Below are positions 1 to 7,379 of a stretch of 44,788 nt of DNA, one piece after another (the stretch's first letter is position 1; every line of letters starts with the position of its first letter). The translations under genes and the position numbers were made by a program. The DNA comes from a virus. The notes beneath the pieces are model-generated. The model was not told the DNA's origin. It ran no database searches and saw nothing but the letters and a program-made list of their open reading frames with translations. The stretch lies in IMG/VR virus record IMGVR_UViG_3300030060_001224, positions 1 to 44,788 of that record. One strand, 5' to 3'.

Positions 1-1791
1 AAGAGCCTGATACATACGCTTGTATGCCTCATGCAAATTGTGAATCTGCGGATTGGACTGCGCCAACTGTAGCTGTGTTTGCGCTAGCGTAACGCGCTGT
101 GCCATCGAAAAGATGTTCGGGTCCGACACTGGGATGACATCTACGCGCCCATCAAAGTCCTGTGACTTTATCTCTGAGGGTGCTCCGGCTACCTCATACG
201 GATAACTTGAAGGGAGATTTTCCGCGAAGATTCTAGCGAGGAGCCGGAACTCTGTTTTCTGCGCGTAGTGCAAGCGTTTGTGAATGGCCGACATGACCTT
301 CATACCACGCTCAAGCAACGCTACAGTTGTGCCTACAGGCATGTCACCACTCTTCGCACCGTCGCCAAGCTGTTGGTCGGCAATAGATACAAAGCGGCGC
401 CCACCTTCAATCAAAGATGCCAGCAACTGCGCTAACGTGCCGGACGGCTCTTTGAATGGAAGCGGGATGATCGAGTTACGGATGTCACCACCAGGTGCAT
501 CAATGTCCCTGAACTCACCAGGCGACAAAGGCTCGTCATCGTTACGGATGCGTATGCCTCGTGCCTTGAAACCAGACGGCAAGTTCGCCAGCGTACCAGA
601 GTCGATCAACTGACGAAGTATGCTCGTAGCTGCGCGACCAAGTCCGCCAATCATGTGAATCAGGCCGAAGCCATAGAAACCCAGACCGGGTAGAAACTTG
701 TAATGCACAAAGTATTGCCGCTTACGCTTCAACGGATCTTGCTGATCGTAGTTGCGCGTTACGGACAAGATCTCCCCAGATCCATGATCAAGCGTTACGA
801 TGTACGGTAGCTTGATCCCCGTTGGCTCTCCTGACGGACCCATGTCTTCAAAGCCTTCAAGGTCCATCTCAACGTGCATCTCCAAGATGGTATGCACATC
901 GTCTGAATATCCTTTGCTGACGCCCTCAATCTGATCCACCTTGTCATGAACAGGGTTGTCGCTTTCGTCGCTAGTGGACACCTCCACATCGCGATAGATA
1001 CCAGCGACTTGCATCTTGCGAACCTGATTGGCGTCCATCCGCAAAACGTGCGTCACCCGTGGAGCTGTGTTCAGATCGGTAGCCGAATACGGCACCACCA
1101 AGTCTTCTGACGGCACAAACGCCGACACCGCACGGTTCTTGGTAGGGTCAAAGTATACCTTCTTGAACGTAGATCCAGATAGCGGCAGATAGAACAGCAT
1201 CTGATCCGTGTCAGGATCAAACTCCTCCATGATCTCAGTGACCTGATAGTTCATGAAGTTCTTGACGCGACTGGCCTGTGCCTCCTTCTCCATGGTCTTG
1301 GAACCCAAGACTTGCGTCTTGACCGGACCACCGGCAGGCAAAAGTTCTTTATAGGCTTGTGCTTGGAACTGCGTTACGGACTCGGCAATCAATGGATGCG
1401 TTACACCAGTAGCGCCATCAAACGGCTGGGTGCGTTCCTCATACTTGATGCCCAGAAGATCAAGACCCTTGGTGTAGGATTGCTCCCAATCCTGTCTTGA
1501 GTCCATATCCTCTTCGTACATCTCACGAAGTTCGCTGGATATCTCACCCAGCGTGGACTCATCCAAAATCTCAGCAAGGTTGGCGTTGTGATCATACACC
1601 GCCGTCTGTACTTCAATGCCTTCTTCCGCCCCACCCATGAGCGCCTGAACGATAGCACCGCCGTCAACATCTTGCAGAATCTCAGCACCACCGGCAAAAT
1701 CCTCTACCTGAGGTACATCTACTTCAATGCCTTCCGGCGCCTCGATGCCAGAGTCGGTCAAACTGCCCATGGGTCTCGGAGGTAACGCCAT
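1..1791 (-). CDS. Portal protein (C-terminus beyond the window)
   Basis: Forms the dodecameric ring at the head vertex through which DNA is packaged and ejected. The frame is open from an ATG at 1791 to the left edge, giving 597 visible residues and no stop, so the gene is cut by the window. Residues about 70-100 (LGEISSELREMYEEDMDSRQ, then a WEQSY segment), the stretch about 350-390 rich in YGFG and HMIGG, and the segment QLGDGAKSGDMPVGTTVALL resemble long podovirus portals that I know from marine and P22-like phages. The ATG overlaps the stop of the upstream 76-residue gene (TAATG), so translation is coupled. It sits directly downstream of TerL, as usual. The identification rests on sequence pattern and position; the portal subtype is uncertain. 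Confidence 0.87.
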   Translation of the reverse strand, partial: MALPPRPMGSLTDSGIEAPEGIEVDVPQVEDFAGGAEILQDVDGGAIVQALMGGAEEGIEVQTAVYDHNANLAEILDESTLGEISSELREMYEEDMDSRQDWEQSYTKGLDLLGIKYEERTQPFDGATGVTHPLIAESVTQFQAQAYKELLPAGGPVKTQVLGSKTMEKEAQASRVKNFMNYQVTEIMEEFDPDTDQMLFYLPLSGSTFKKVYFDPTKNRAVSAFVPSEDLVVPYSATDLNTAPRVTHVLRMDANQVRKMQVAGIYRDVEVSTSDESDNPVHDKVDQIEGVSKGYSDDVHTILEMHVEMDLEGFEDMGPSGEPTGIKLPYIVTLDHGSGEILSVTRNYDQQDPLKRKRQYFVHYKFLPGLGFYGFGLIHMIGGLGRAATSILRQLIDSGTLANLPSGFKARGIRIRNDDEPLSPGEFRDIDAPGGDIRNSIIPLPFKEPSGTLAQLLASLIEGGRRFVSIADQQLGDGAKSGDMPVGTTVALLERGMKVMSAIHKRLHYAQKTEFRLLARIFAENLPSSYPYEVAGAPSEIKSQDFDGRVDVIPVSDPNIFSMAQRVTLAQTQLQLAQSNPQIHNLHEAYKRMYQAL

Positions 1792-2021
1792 TAAAATATC
1801 CCCTTGAAGGTATCGCGCCGTTCAACATGAACCTCGCCACCCTCTGCATAACTCTTGCCCGGTAACGGTGTCCCAGGATACCGGCCAAGTCCTAAATCAA
1901 ACTCAAAATCAATGATGTCGGCAACCGTATCGTCATCGTATCCAGAACGCTCAAGCTGCCGCTTGCGATTAGACTTCGCCTTCGGGGTCAGAAACTTGGA
2001 ACCGTGATACGTCTTTGTCAC
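1791..2021 (-). CDS. Small hypothetical protein between TerL and portal
   Basis: 76 residues from a GTG start that overlaps the previous stop (TAGTG), ending in TAATG with the portal start. The N-terminus is basic (KSNRKRQ), the middle acidic (DDDTVADIID), followed by a glycine-rich GKSYAEGGEV stretch and a C-terminal DTFKGIF. The last residues match the upstream neighbour, which ends NFKGSF. No family recognised. Position between terminase and portal suggests a small head-assembly or packaging factor, but that is inference only. Confidence 0.7.
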   Translation of the reverse strand: MTKTYHGSKFLTPKAKSNRKRQLERSGYDDDTVADIIDFEFDLGLGRYPGTPLPGKSYAEGGEVHVERRDTFKGIF

Positions 2022-2272
2022 TAAAAGCTACCCTTAAAGTTGTCTAGAGAAACCTTGCCACCGTTACGGAACTCTTGCTTTTTTTCTACACGATCTATGG
2101 CTTCGTTAAGAGACCCGCCTTTCGCTTTGAAGACGATGCCCTTTTCTTTCAACAGCTTTCTAATTTTAGCTGGACTCATACCCTCTGTGTCCATGCCCAA
2201 AATCTCGTCAGCGCCTCGTTTTTCACCGGACTTCAAAAGATCGTCTGCTAACTTATCCATCGCTTTTGACAT
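2021..2272 (-). CDS. Small hypothetical protein downstream of TerL
   Basis: 83 residues. The chosen ATG at 2272 overlaps the TerL stop (TAATG); a longer reading from 2302 would lie inside TerL and is less likely. The product is highly charged and probably helical (SKAMDKLADDLLKSGEKRG, then MSPAKIRKLLKEKGI), followed by a glycine-lysine linker (FRNGGKV) and the C-terminal NFKGSF. The AKIRKLLKEKGI part could be a small helix-turn-helix-like element. It shares the FKGxF terminus with the next gene. Function unknown. Confidence 0.7.
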   Translation of the reverse strand: MSKAMDKLADDLLKSGEKRGADEILGMDTEGMSPAKIRKLLKEKGIVFKAKGGSLNEAIDRVEKKQEFRNGGKVSLDNFKGSF

Positions 2273-3738
2273 TAGTAATACTCCCGTTTCCTTGGATACC
2301 AATCGGAGTTATCGTTCTCACCCTCAAGCTCGATGAACCCACCCTGCCGGAAACGAATCAAAGCCATCGTCATGCTATCGACAAAGTCGTCATGCTCCCC
2401 GTGTGGGAAAGCAAGACACTCCTCAATAACTTCTTCCGAGAACTTTTGTTCCGGTGCCCACACCATCCCCGCCTCAAACAGCGGTGCTACTGTGTGCATA
2501 CGGGTGATCTTATCACGACCCTTGCTTGGTGTATAGTTCATGACCGGAATGCCAGCGGCGCGTAACTCATCCGTCAATGGCTGGCCCGACGCCTTCGCCT
2601 CAATAATGACCATATCAGGTTCCCAATACTCATACTCTTCTCCTGCCACCTCTTTAAGTTCAGGGAAGTTCCAACGACCACGACGAGCATCCATAAGAAG
2701 GATATTATCGGCACCGGTATCTTCATTGATAAAGATCCCCCACGTTGTTATGGCAGAGTAGTCGGCACTCTCTTTCTTGCTAAACGCCGTGTCATACGCC
2801 TGAATGATGTACTTCACGGGTGGGATGTTCTCCTTCTCCCACATCTGCCACCACTCCTTTTTGACGATGGCACCCTCTTCGGCAGTCGGATTTTGCTGCC
2901 ACTGTGCGTTCCACTTGGCTAAAGGCAGTGATGCCTTGACCTTAACAAGGTCATCCTTGTTCCAGAACTCCGGCCAGAGCGGTTTGTCGGACGGAAGTAT
3001 GGCTGGGAACTCCACAACCTCCCATTCGTCCGCCATCTGGTCAGAACCTTGCATTTTTATGACTTGGCCGGTCAAATCCTTCATGCCCCAGCGCGTCATG
3101 ACGATAATTATCGCCCCACCAGGCTGTAAACGCTGTCTTGGACCGGATGTGTACCACTCAAAGGCGTGATCAAAGGCCGTACTGGACAATGCGTCTTGTT
3201 CAGAGTGCGGATCGTCAATAATTAACAGGTCTGCACCGCGTCCGGTCATCGCTGCGCCCACTCCGGCGGCAAAATACTCGCCTCCAGCCGAAGTTCCCCA
3301 CCTTCCGGCGGCTTTATCGTCCGCTTTTAGGCCCGTATCGGGAAAAATGGTGTGAAAATCGGGTGTGTCGATCAAATCACGCACTTTTCTGCCGAATCTG
3401 ACCGCCAATTCGGTGTTATGAGTGGCCTGAATGATCTTTAGCTTCGGATTTCGCCCCAAAAACCACGCTGGCATCAGATATGAGGCAAATTCTGACTTAG
3501 AATGACGCGGCGGCATGTTCACAATGAGCCTTTTTAACTCACCACGCGCTACTTTCTCCAGTTTTTCCGCGATAATTCGGTGATGACGGCCCTCAATGAA
3601 GCCGTCATAGACGTGATGAACAAACGGCATGAACTGATCACGCGCCTTTTCGCGGATCGAAAGCCGTACTTGTTGATTCTGAAGGGCATATATCTCCTTG
3701 AGAACCTCTTCAGGTACTGTATCAAACCTGCCTGCCAA
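2272..3738 (-). CDS. terL: Terminase large subunit
   Basis: ATP-driven DNA packaging motor and headful or end-cutting nuclease. With the start proposed here (TTG at 3738, 488 residues) the Walker A-like loop MPPRHSKSE lies at about 75-83, Walker B LLIIDDPHSEQD follows, and the C-terminal RNase H-fold nuclease shows DTAFSKKESADYSA, an IIEAKASG segment and HDDFVDSMTMALI, giving the expected acidic residues. The start is uncertain: no ATG lies near the upstream stop at 3722, the first in-frame ATG (QFMPF) would delete about 36 residues, and the TTG follows a GGGGGCGG stretch that could act as ribosome binding site. The gene overlaps its upstream neighbour by 17 bases. The small subunit is encoded about 6.4 kb away at 10162-10719. 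Confidence 0.95.
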   Translation of the reverse strand: MAGRFDTVPEEVLKEIYALQNQQVRLSIREKARDQFMPFVHHVYDGFIEGRHHRIIAEKLEKVARGELKRLIVNMPPRHSKSEFASYLMPAWFLGRNPKLKIIQATHNTELAVRFGRKVRDLIDTPDFHTIFPDTGLKADDKAAGRWGTSAGGEYFAAGVGAAMTGRGADLLIIDDPHSEQDALSSTAFDHAFEWYTSGPRQRLQPGGAIIIVMTRWGMKDLTGQVIKMQGSDQMADEWEVVEFPAILPSDKPLWPEFWNKDDLVKVKASLPLAKWNAQWQQNPTAEEGAIVKKEWWQMWEKENIPPVKYIIQAYDTAFSKKESADYSAITTWGIFINEDTGADNILLMDARRGRWNFPELKEVAGEEYEYWEPDMVIIEAKASGQPLTDELRAAGIPVMNYTPSKGRDKITRMHTVAPLFEAGMVWAPEQKFSEEVIEECLAFPHGEHDDFVDSMTMALIRFRQGGFIELEGENDNSDWYPRKREYY

Positions 3739-5506
3739 GTGCCGCCCCCGTTGGAGACAGTGCCTGAATGCCTTGTGCTGGCATCGGTGCCGGTGGATTG
3801 ATCCCAACCGGTGGTGACGGTTGAAGCACAAACGGATTGATCGGACCAACTGGTGTCGCCACCGTCGTCGGTTGGAACACCGTGGGCAGTCCCGTGGTCG
3901 GATTGATCTGGAAATCAGAGCCTGGAGGATCAGGCGGTTGAGTTAAATCATCTACCGGCTGACACACACCATTAACAAGCTGATACCCCGCAGGACATGG
4001 ATCATTCGGTGCCTTTGCAGTCACCGGTTCATCGCTACTGGTGTCCGGCAGAGCGTTGGGGTTGTCCAACCCCGTGTATGTCGAGATCGGCGTCGTGCCG
4101 ACAAAAGGCAAATCTACAAACCGTGTGTTAGTCACACCACGAATACGGAAACCCTCCGGCTTCGATGGATCGTAGTTAGGCACGCCGCCTGCCTCAATTT
4201 GTTCCTTGAGCCGAGGTCCAAGACCAAATGTCGTTCTGTTTTCAAGATTAGCCAGCTCTGATTCAAACTGACCACGCAAGCCTCTCGCTTCTATGTCCCT
4301 ATAGAAGTCACGTTGATCGTTGGTTTGAAAACGCTGACGATCAAAAAACGGAATATCACTTTCATCCGGCGGAGGTGTGGGAACCGAGATGCCACCAACT
4401 TGTGTAGGATCTACCCGCTGCATCGGACCGCTAGTAGCAGCAGGTGCCGTGCCCGTTGTGAGCAAAGGATCGGGAGCCGTGGTTCCGGCACGATTGATCA
4501 GAGCCTGCGTTGCAGGATCTAACGTCTCAAACAACTGCTGTGAAGAAGTGTCATCCCCTGGCCCTGCCTGTCGCGTAATAGTAACAGTGCCTCTGGGAGG
4601 TTGATTGCCTTGCAAAACAGCTCCCGCAGTGGCGGCTTCGGGCAAGGTGGTGATTCCTACCATACGATTGACCGCATCCAGCGCCTGCTGCCGTTGAGCC
4701 GTCTGTCTAGCAAAATCTAGTTCGTTCTGCACTCGTTGAGCCGCTTGAGCCGCTGCCGGATCTAAATCAGCCTCAGTAAAGATATCAAGAAGGTTTGGTC
4801 CTTGTAACTGACCACCAGGAGAAAGAGTCTGGCCCCGCATCGCGGCCTGCGCGGCTACACGCTGCGCTACAGTGATGTTTTCTGCCGCCGCCTCATCAGG
4901 CGTCAGATTCGCAATGCGTGCAGTTTCTGCATCGGCAAAACCGGTGCCTGCCGGTTGCGTTACATCAAGTGGTTGCGTCGCGTCTTCAGCAAAAAAACGA
5001 TCAAACGCCGACTCATCGACGGGTTGCGGCGCCACACCTTCACCGAGATTCGTGGTAAACCCGCCAATAAGATCAGACGCAAATTGTGCACGCTGTTGAT
5101 CCTGAGTTATGCGCTCAAACTCAAGCGCGTCCTGCGCCGCCTCATTAACAAGATTGCGTCCACTGTCCGTCAAGTTGCCCTGACGATTCACGGCACTCGG
5201 ATCGTAACTGTCTAAAATGCCTCTTACAGCTTGCTGTGCCGCCGTGTCGCCGCCACCAGCATTCCGTGCCGCATCAGCCGCCGCTACCGCAGCCGTGGTT
5301 TGCTGGCGCGTGGCACCCTGAAGCGCGTCAAAATTCGCGCCTCTACCACCCTGCCCATCCGTGAAACCAATCTGCTGGTCTTTGGACGTACTGCCAGTCT
5401 TCGATACGCCGTCTACACCAAAGACTTGTGGATCGCCAGGTCTGCGGCCACCATCATCCTGTTGGTTGTCTGATTCGTTGCCGCCGCCGCCAGTGCTTTC
5501 ACCCAT
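3722..5506 (-). CDS. Proline/glutamine-rich hypothetical protein upstream of TerL
   Basis: 594 residues of low-complexity sequence. It opens with MGESTGGGGNESDNQQDDGG, continues with alanine/glutamine-rich helices (residues about 60-290), then a proline/threonine-rich half. Near residue 510 there is a compact cysteine motif, DPCPAGYQLVNGVCQPVDD, a pattern I associate with disordered marine phage proteins near the terminase. The C-terminus is again proline-rich. No enzymatic domain is visible. It is translationally coupled to the acyltransferase-like gene (8-base overlap) and to TerL. A virion or assembly role is plausible but unproven. Confidence 0.8.
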   Translation of the reverse strand: MGESTGGGGNESDNQQDDGGRRPGDPQVFGVDGVSKTGSTSKDQQIGFTDGQGGRGANFDALQGATRQQTTAAVAAADAARNAGGGDTAAQQAVRGILDSYDPSAVNRQGNLTDSGRNLVNEAAQDALEFERITQDQQRAQFASDLIGGFTTNLGEGVAPQPVDESAFDRFFAEDATQPLDVTQPAGTGFADAETARIANLTPDEAAAENITVAQRVAAQAAMRGQTLSPGGQLQGPNLLDIFTEADLDPAAAQAAQRVQNELDFARQTAQRQQALDAVNRMVGITTLPEAATAGAVLQGNQPPRGTVTITRQAGPGDDTSSQQLFETLDPATQALINRAGTTAPDPLLTTGTAPAATSGPMQRVDPTQVGGISVPTPPPDESDIPFFDRQRFQTNDQRDFYRDIEARGLRGQFESELANLENRTTFGLGPRLKEQIEAGGVPNYDPSKPEGFRIRGVTNTRFVDLPFVGTTPISTYTGLDNPNALPDTSSDEPVTAKAPNDPCPAGYQLVNGVCQPVDDLTQPPDPPGSDFQINPTTGLPTVFQPTTVATPVGPINPFVLQPSPPVGINPPAPMPAQGIQALSPTGAALGRQV

Positions 5507-5915
5507 GCTTCAATCTCCAGGCATTGCCCTGCCTGCCGTCAGGACGTTTCCAATACGCCACATCGTGATCCGTGACATCACTCAAGAATCGGCGCATGTC
5601 TCTCGCAATATACAATACACTATCAACCGCAACCATGTCCATGACCCACAACTGATCGCCGCCAGTCCGCGAAAACACATCACGGCCACTATACTTCCGC
5701 GTCTCCGCCTCCTCAAAAGTCATGTAACACCATGTGCAAAAACCAATCAGCGAATCATCCCGCATGTAATACCGAACCCTCCCATGCTCAATGGCAGGAA
5801 TGAACCGAAAGCCAAGATCCCTGATCCGCTGGTCCCTGTACCAAGGCGCACTGTCCAACAACACACACATTCGACCAAACATCTCAAATGAATTTACATC
5901 AGAAATTTTTTTCAC
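5499..5915 (-). CDS. HlyC-like (toxin-activating lysine acyltransferase family) protein
   Basis: 138 residues from a GTG at 5915 with AAGGAG nine bases upstream; a longer TTG start at 5945 would lie upstream of that site. The order of motifs follows the RTX-toxin acyltransferase HlyC: SAPWYRDQRI (HlyC SSPLHRNW), RFIPAIEHGRVRYYMRDD (HlyC LPAIQANQYVLLTRD), IGFCTWCYMTFEEAETRKY (HlyC VAYCSWANLSLENEIKY), and TGGDQLWVMDMVA (HlyC SGDRKWFIDWIA). The Asp of the last motif is kept, but the position of the catalytic His of HlyC appears to be Tyr. No RTX toxin is visible. It is the first gene of the packaging operon. It could be an inactive or re-purposed GNAT-fold protein. Confidence 0.6.
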   Translation of the reverse strand: MKKISDVNSFEMFGRMCVLLDSAPWYRDQRIRDLGFRFIPAIEHGRVRYYMRDDSLIGFCTWCYMTFEEAETRKYSGRDVFSRTGGDQLWVMDMVAVDSVLYIARDMRRFLSDVTDHDVAYWKRPDGRQGNAWRLKHG

Positions 5916-6014
5916 GCCTAGGGACTCCTTTAGGCTTTCGTACAATTAATTTGTGGATCTTGCAACTGGTGCCTAGGTCGAACAGAAAAACATGTGAATA
6001 AATATACCCATCTA

Positions 6015-6029
6015 GGGCGGGTGGGTGGG
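6015..6029 (+). promoter_or_regulatory. Four-tract G-quadruplex motif
   Basis: GGGCGGGTGGGTGGG: four runs of three G with single-base loops, the loop pattern known to give very stable parallel G-quadruplexes. It lies in the divergent control region and is followed at once by the self-complementary GGGCGCGCGCCC. The G-run is on the plus strand, so it would be in the RNA only for rightward transcription. Confidence 0.75.
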
Positions 6030-6038
6030 CGCGCGCCC
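6027..6038. repeat. Perfect 12-base GC palindrome
   Basis: GGGCGCGCGCCC is fully self-complementary, overlaps the last G-tract of the quadruplex motif and is followed by GCGCCC and a run of six A. There is no T-run on the plus side, so it is not a standard rightward terminator. It could cruciform or compete with the quadruplex. Confidence 0.6.
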
Positions 6039-6215
6039 GCGCCCAAAAAATCAAGGGGGTGGGGCGTCAGTAATTTGACATGTTGCCCGATATTGTCCCA
6101 AGTAACCCTAATATTATTACGCCTGGCCTGGGCGACAGGGTAATTTTATTACAAGATTTTTTGTGCTGGTGTCAAATTGATGACAAGTAAAATGTATTTT
6201 ATTTATTGTTTGGTG

Positions 6216-6244
6216 TTGCATGTTGTCTCATTTTAGCTTAATGT
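6216..6244 (+). promoter_or_regulatory. Sigma70-like promoter of the first early gene
   Basis: TTGCAT, 17 bases, TAATGT. The -35 side continues as TTGCATGTTGTCTC, closely matching TTGCATACTGTCTC of the promoter at 11000. The -10 hexamer lies inside the left arm of the inverted repeat 6237-6258. The start codon at 6319 is about 75 bases further on. Confidence 0.55.
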
Positions 6245-6258
6245 CATAAGACATTAAG
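6237..6258. promoter_or_regulatory. Perfect inverted repeat, possible operator
   Basis: CTTAATGTC, four-base spacer ATAA, GACATTAAG: nine-base perfect arms centred on the -10 region of the promoter at 6216. The symmetry and position fit binding of a dimeric repressor or activator. No phage repressor is obvious; the ribbon-helix-helix protein at 14798 and the AlpA-like protein at 21763 are candidates. Confidence 0.5.
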
Positions 6259-6318
6259 GGAAATCGGACGGCAATAGCCAAGCGACCCCAAAGCAACCCT
6301 AGTCTATTGGAGGACTAA

Positions 6319-6612
6319 ATGACTAAATCACAATTTGCTCGTCGCCATACATATGAGGCATTAACAGAAGCGGAACAGATTGCTTTCTGTAAAGAGATGC
6401 TGACGCTATGGCACGAGACATTGGTTGGTCTACATGGCCTAAAGGATCAACACGATTTCGCAAAAAGCCAAGCTAAGTTTTGGAATTTGGAGCGGAAGGA
6501 TGTTGAGAGACACGCCATTGAGGCGGGTCTCGCATATCACGATCCGCAAGAGTTTGAATATGAGGCGAAAGCGGCATACACGCAAATTCGCCAGATGTTC
6601 AAGTGGAAGTGA
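6319..6612 (+). CDS. Early hypothetical protein (97 aa)
   Basis: First early gene, ATG at 6319 preceded by the shared leader TTGGAGGACTAA. The protein is mostly helical and highly charged, with aromatic residues (TLWHETLVGLHGLKDQ; AKFWNLERKDVERHAIEAG; TQIRQMFKWK). No domain recognised. It is its own transcription unit: promoter at 6216 and terminator at 6621. Host-takeover function would be typical for the position but is inference. Confidence 0.75.
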   Translation: MTKSQFARRHTYEALTEAEQIAFCKEMLTLWHETLVGLHGLKDQHDFAKSQAKFWNLERKDVERHAIEAGLAYHDPQEFEYEAKAAYTQIRQMFKWK

Positions 6613-6620
6613 TAAACCTA

Positions 6621-6650
6621 GGCGGCGGCATTGTGCCGCCGCCGCTTTTT
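6621..6650 (+). terminator. Intrinsic terminator after the first early gene
   Basis: GGCGGCGGCA, loop TTG, TGCCGCCGCC, then GCTTTTT. Ten perfect base pairs. The T-run abuts the ribosome binding site of the next gene, leaving no room for a promoter between them, so readthrough must feed the next gene. Confidence 0.85.
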
Positions 6651-6663
6651 GGAGGACTACAAA

Positions 6664-6933
6664 ATGACTGGAAAGAAAAATCCCTTCGGGAAAACTGCCG
6701 ACAAAAACAAGCCATATGCTGTTTACAGCAACGGCGATTTTTTGTGGAAAGTTTTGAAAACCTACAAAGTAGCAGACAATGAACAGAACGATCCTTACGC
6801 GAGATGGTTTTGTTTCGTAACGTCAAGCCTATGTCCTGAAGGCGAATATGGCGATACTTACGCGCTGGACGTAAAGCAATACGGCCAGCTAATGCAATGC
6901 ACGCCAGAATGGCGTGACGCATACAATGCGTAG
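6664..6933 (+). CDS. Early hypothetical protein (89 aa)
   Basis: Start at ATG 6664 behind GGAGGACTAC of the shared leader; an earlier in-frame TTG lies in the terminator loop and is rejected. The protein begins TGKKNPFGKTADKNKPYAVY and has a central WKVLKTYKVADNEQNDPYARWFC segment; it looks like a small single-domain beta-rich protein. No family recognised. Expression seems to depend on readthrough of the terminator just upstream. Confidence 0.75.
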   Translation: MTGKKNPFGKTADKNKPYAVYSNGDFLWKVLKTYKVADNEQNDPYARWFCFVTSSLCPEGEYGDTYALDVKQYGQLMQCTPEWRDAYNA

Positions 6934-7114
6934 TATCAAATATGGCATGGGGCTAGCAGGATTATTCCTGCTAGCGTCTGCCCATCTGATCTTCGGGCTG
7001 GCGGCGCCGCTCGATGATCTAGGCCATCAGGTCATGCGACTAGCCATGATCCTGCACGCTGGCGCAGCCTTCTACTGCGCTATCTTACTCCATATCATGC
7101 GGAGGCGGCGTTAG
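6926..7114 (+). CDS. Small two-helix membrane protein
   Basis: 62 residues from ATG 6926, which overlaps the previous stop by eight bases; a GTG at 6914 would add four residues. Two hydrophobic segments, about GMGLAGLFLLASAHLIFGLA and AMILHAGAAFYCAILLHIM, with a short loop and a basic tail RRRR. The stop codon lies in the loop of the following terminator. Candidates are a holin-like or superinfection-exclusion protein, but it is in the early block far from the lysozyme, so no function is assigned. Confidence 0.65.
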   Translation: MRSIKYGMGLAGLFLLASAHLIFGLAAPLDDLGHQVMRLAMILHAGAAFYCAILLHIMRRRR

Positions 7115-7128
7115 CCGCCTCCCTTTTT
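7101..7128 (+). terminator. Intrinsic terminator overlapping a stop codon
   Basis: GGAGGCGGC, loop GTTA, GCCGCCTCC, then CTTTTT. Nine perfect pairs; the TAG stop of the membrane protein gene is in the loop and first pair, so the last arginine codons form the left arm. Confidence 0.85.
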
Positions 7129-7146
7129 ATTTGCCTGGATTTTGGA

Positions 7147-7170
7147 TGCTATAGTCTTACGCCTATAGCA
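7147..7170. promoter_or_regulatory. Inverted repeat with TATAGT core
   Basis: TGCTATAG, eight-base spacer, CTATAGCA: perfect eight-base arms. The left arm reads as an extended -10 (TGCTATAGT) and may be a weak rightward promoter; the symmetry may instead be an operator. It follows the terminator at 7101. Confidence 0.35.
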
Positions 7171-7204
7171 GAGGCGGCGCCGGCCTAGTCCTTGTCATCA
7201 CCAG

Positions 7205-7249
7205 TCCCGAATCCCGAAACCCGAACCCGACTCGCCTGCCGAACCCGAC
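7205..7249. repeat. CCCGAA repeat array 1
   Basis: Starts CAGTCCCGAATCCCGAA and continues with degenerate CCCGAAC/CCCGACT units (about six). It lies between the terminator at 7101 and the promoter at 7272. The right flank (TTTCGTTTGTTTTTTTCTTGTGCC) closely resembles the right flank of array 2, so array plus promoter look like one duplicated module. The minus strand carries regularly spaced GGG tracts. Confidence 0.75.
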
Positions 7250-7271
7250 TAGGATTTCGTTTGTTTTTTTC

Positions 7272-7299
7272 TTGTGCCCGAAGGTCATGCGTGTATACT
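7272..7299 (+). promoter_or_regulatory. Sigma70-like promoter
   Basis: TTGTGC, 16 bases, TATACT, with a T-rich upstream stretch. Drives the gene at 7380 after an untranslated leader of about 75 bases. Confidence 0.5.
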
Positions 7300-7365
7300 C
7301 AGATTGTGGAGTCGCGATGACCGCCGACCAGTGATGCGAACAGCACTCCACATTTTTCAACCTGT

Positions 7366-7375
7366 CTATGGAGGA
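7366..7375 (+). promoter_or_regulatory. Leader element paired with a complementary trailer at 7651-7660
   Basis: CTATGGAGGA contains the ribosome binding site of the 7380 gene. The exact reverse complement TCCTCCATAG occurs at 7651-7660, directly after that gene's stop and before its terminator. In one mRNA the two could pair over ten bases and hide the ribosome binding site. This is a prediction from sequence only. Confidence 0.45.
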
Positions 7376-7379
7376 CAAA

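Larger units (their letters stand above)
5916..6318. other. Divergent control region between late (minus) and early (plus) genes
   Basis: About 400 bases without a gene. From left to right it holds the upstream region of the acyltransferase-like gene, a four-tract G-run, a GC palindrome, a second G-rich tract (about 6055-6064), an AT-rich segment with TAATTTTATTAC, and the promoter and inverted repeat in front of the first early gene. I see no convincing sigma70 promoter for the minus strand; the best, TTGCAA with 17 bases to TACGAA ending near 5940, is weak. Confidence 0.6.

Noticed and set aside
6027-6050. Intrinsic terminator at the GC palindrome
   Set aside because: The palindrome is followed by GCGCCC and A-residues on the plus strand and by G-rich sequence on the minus strand; no T-run follows on either side.
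6926-7114. Holin of the lysis module
   Set aside because: It has two membrane helices but lies in the early block about 19 kb from the lysozyme and on the other strand; size alone is not enough.
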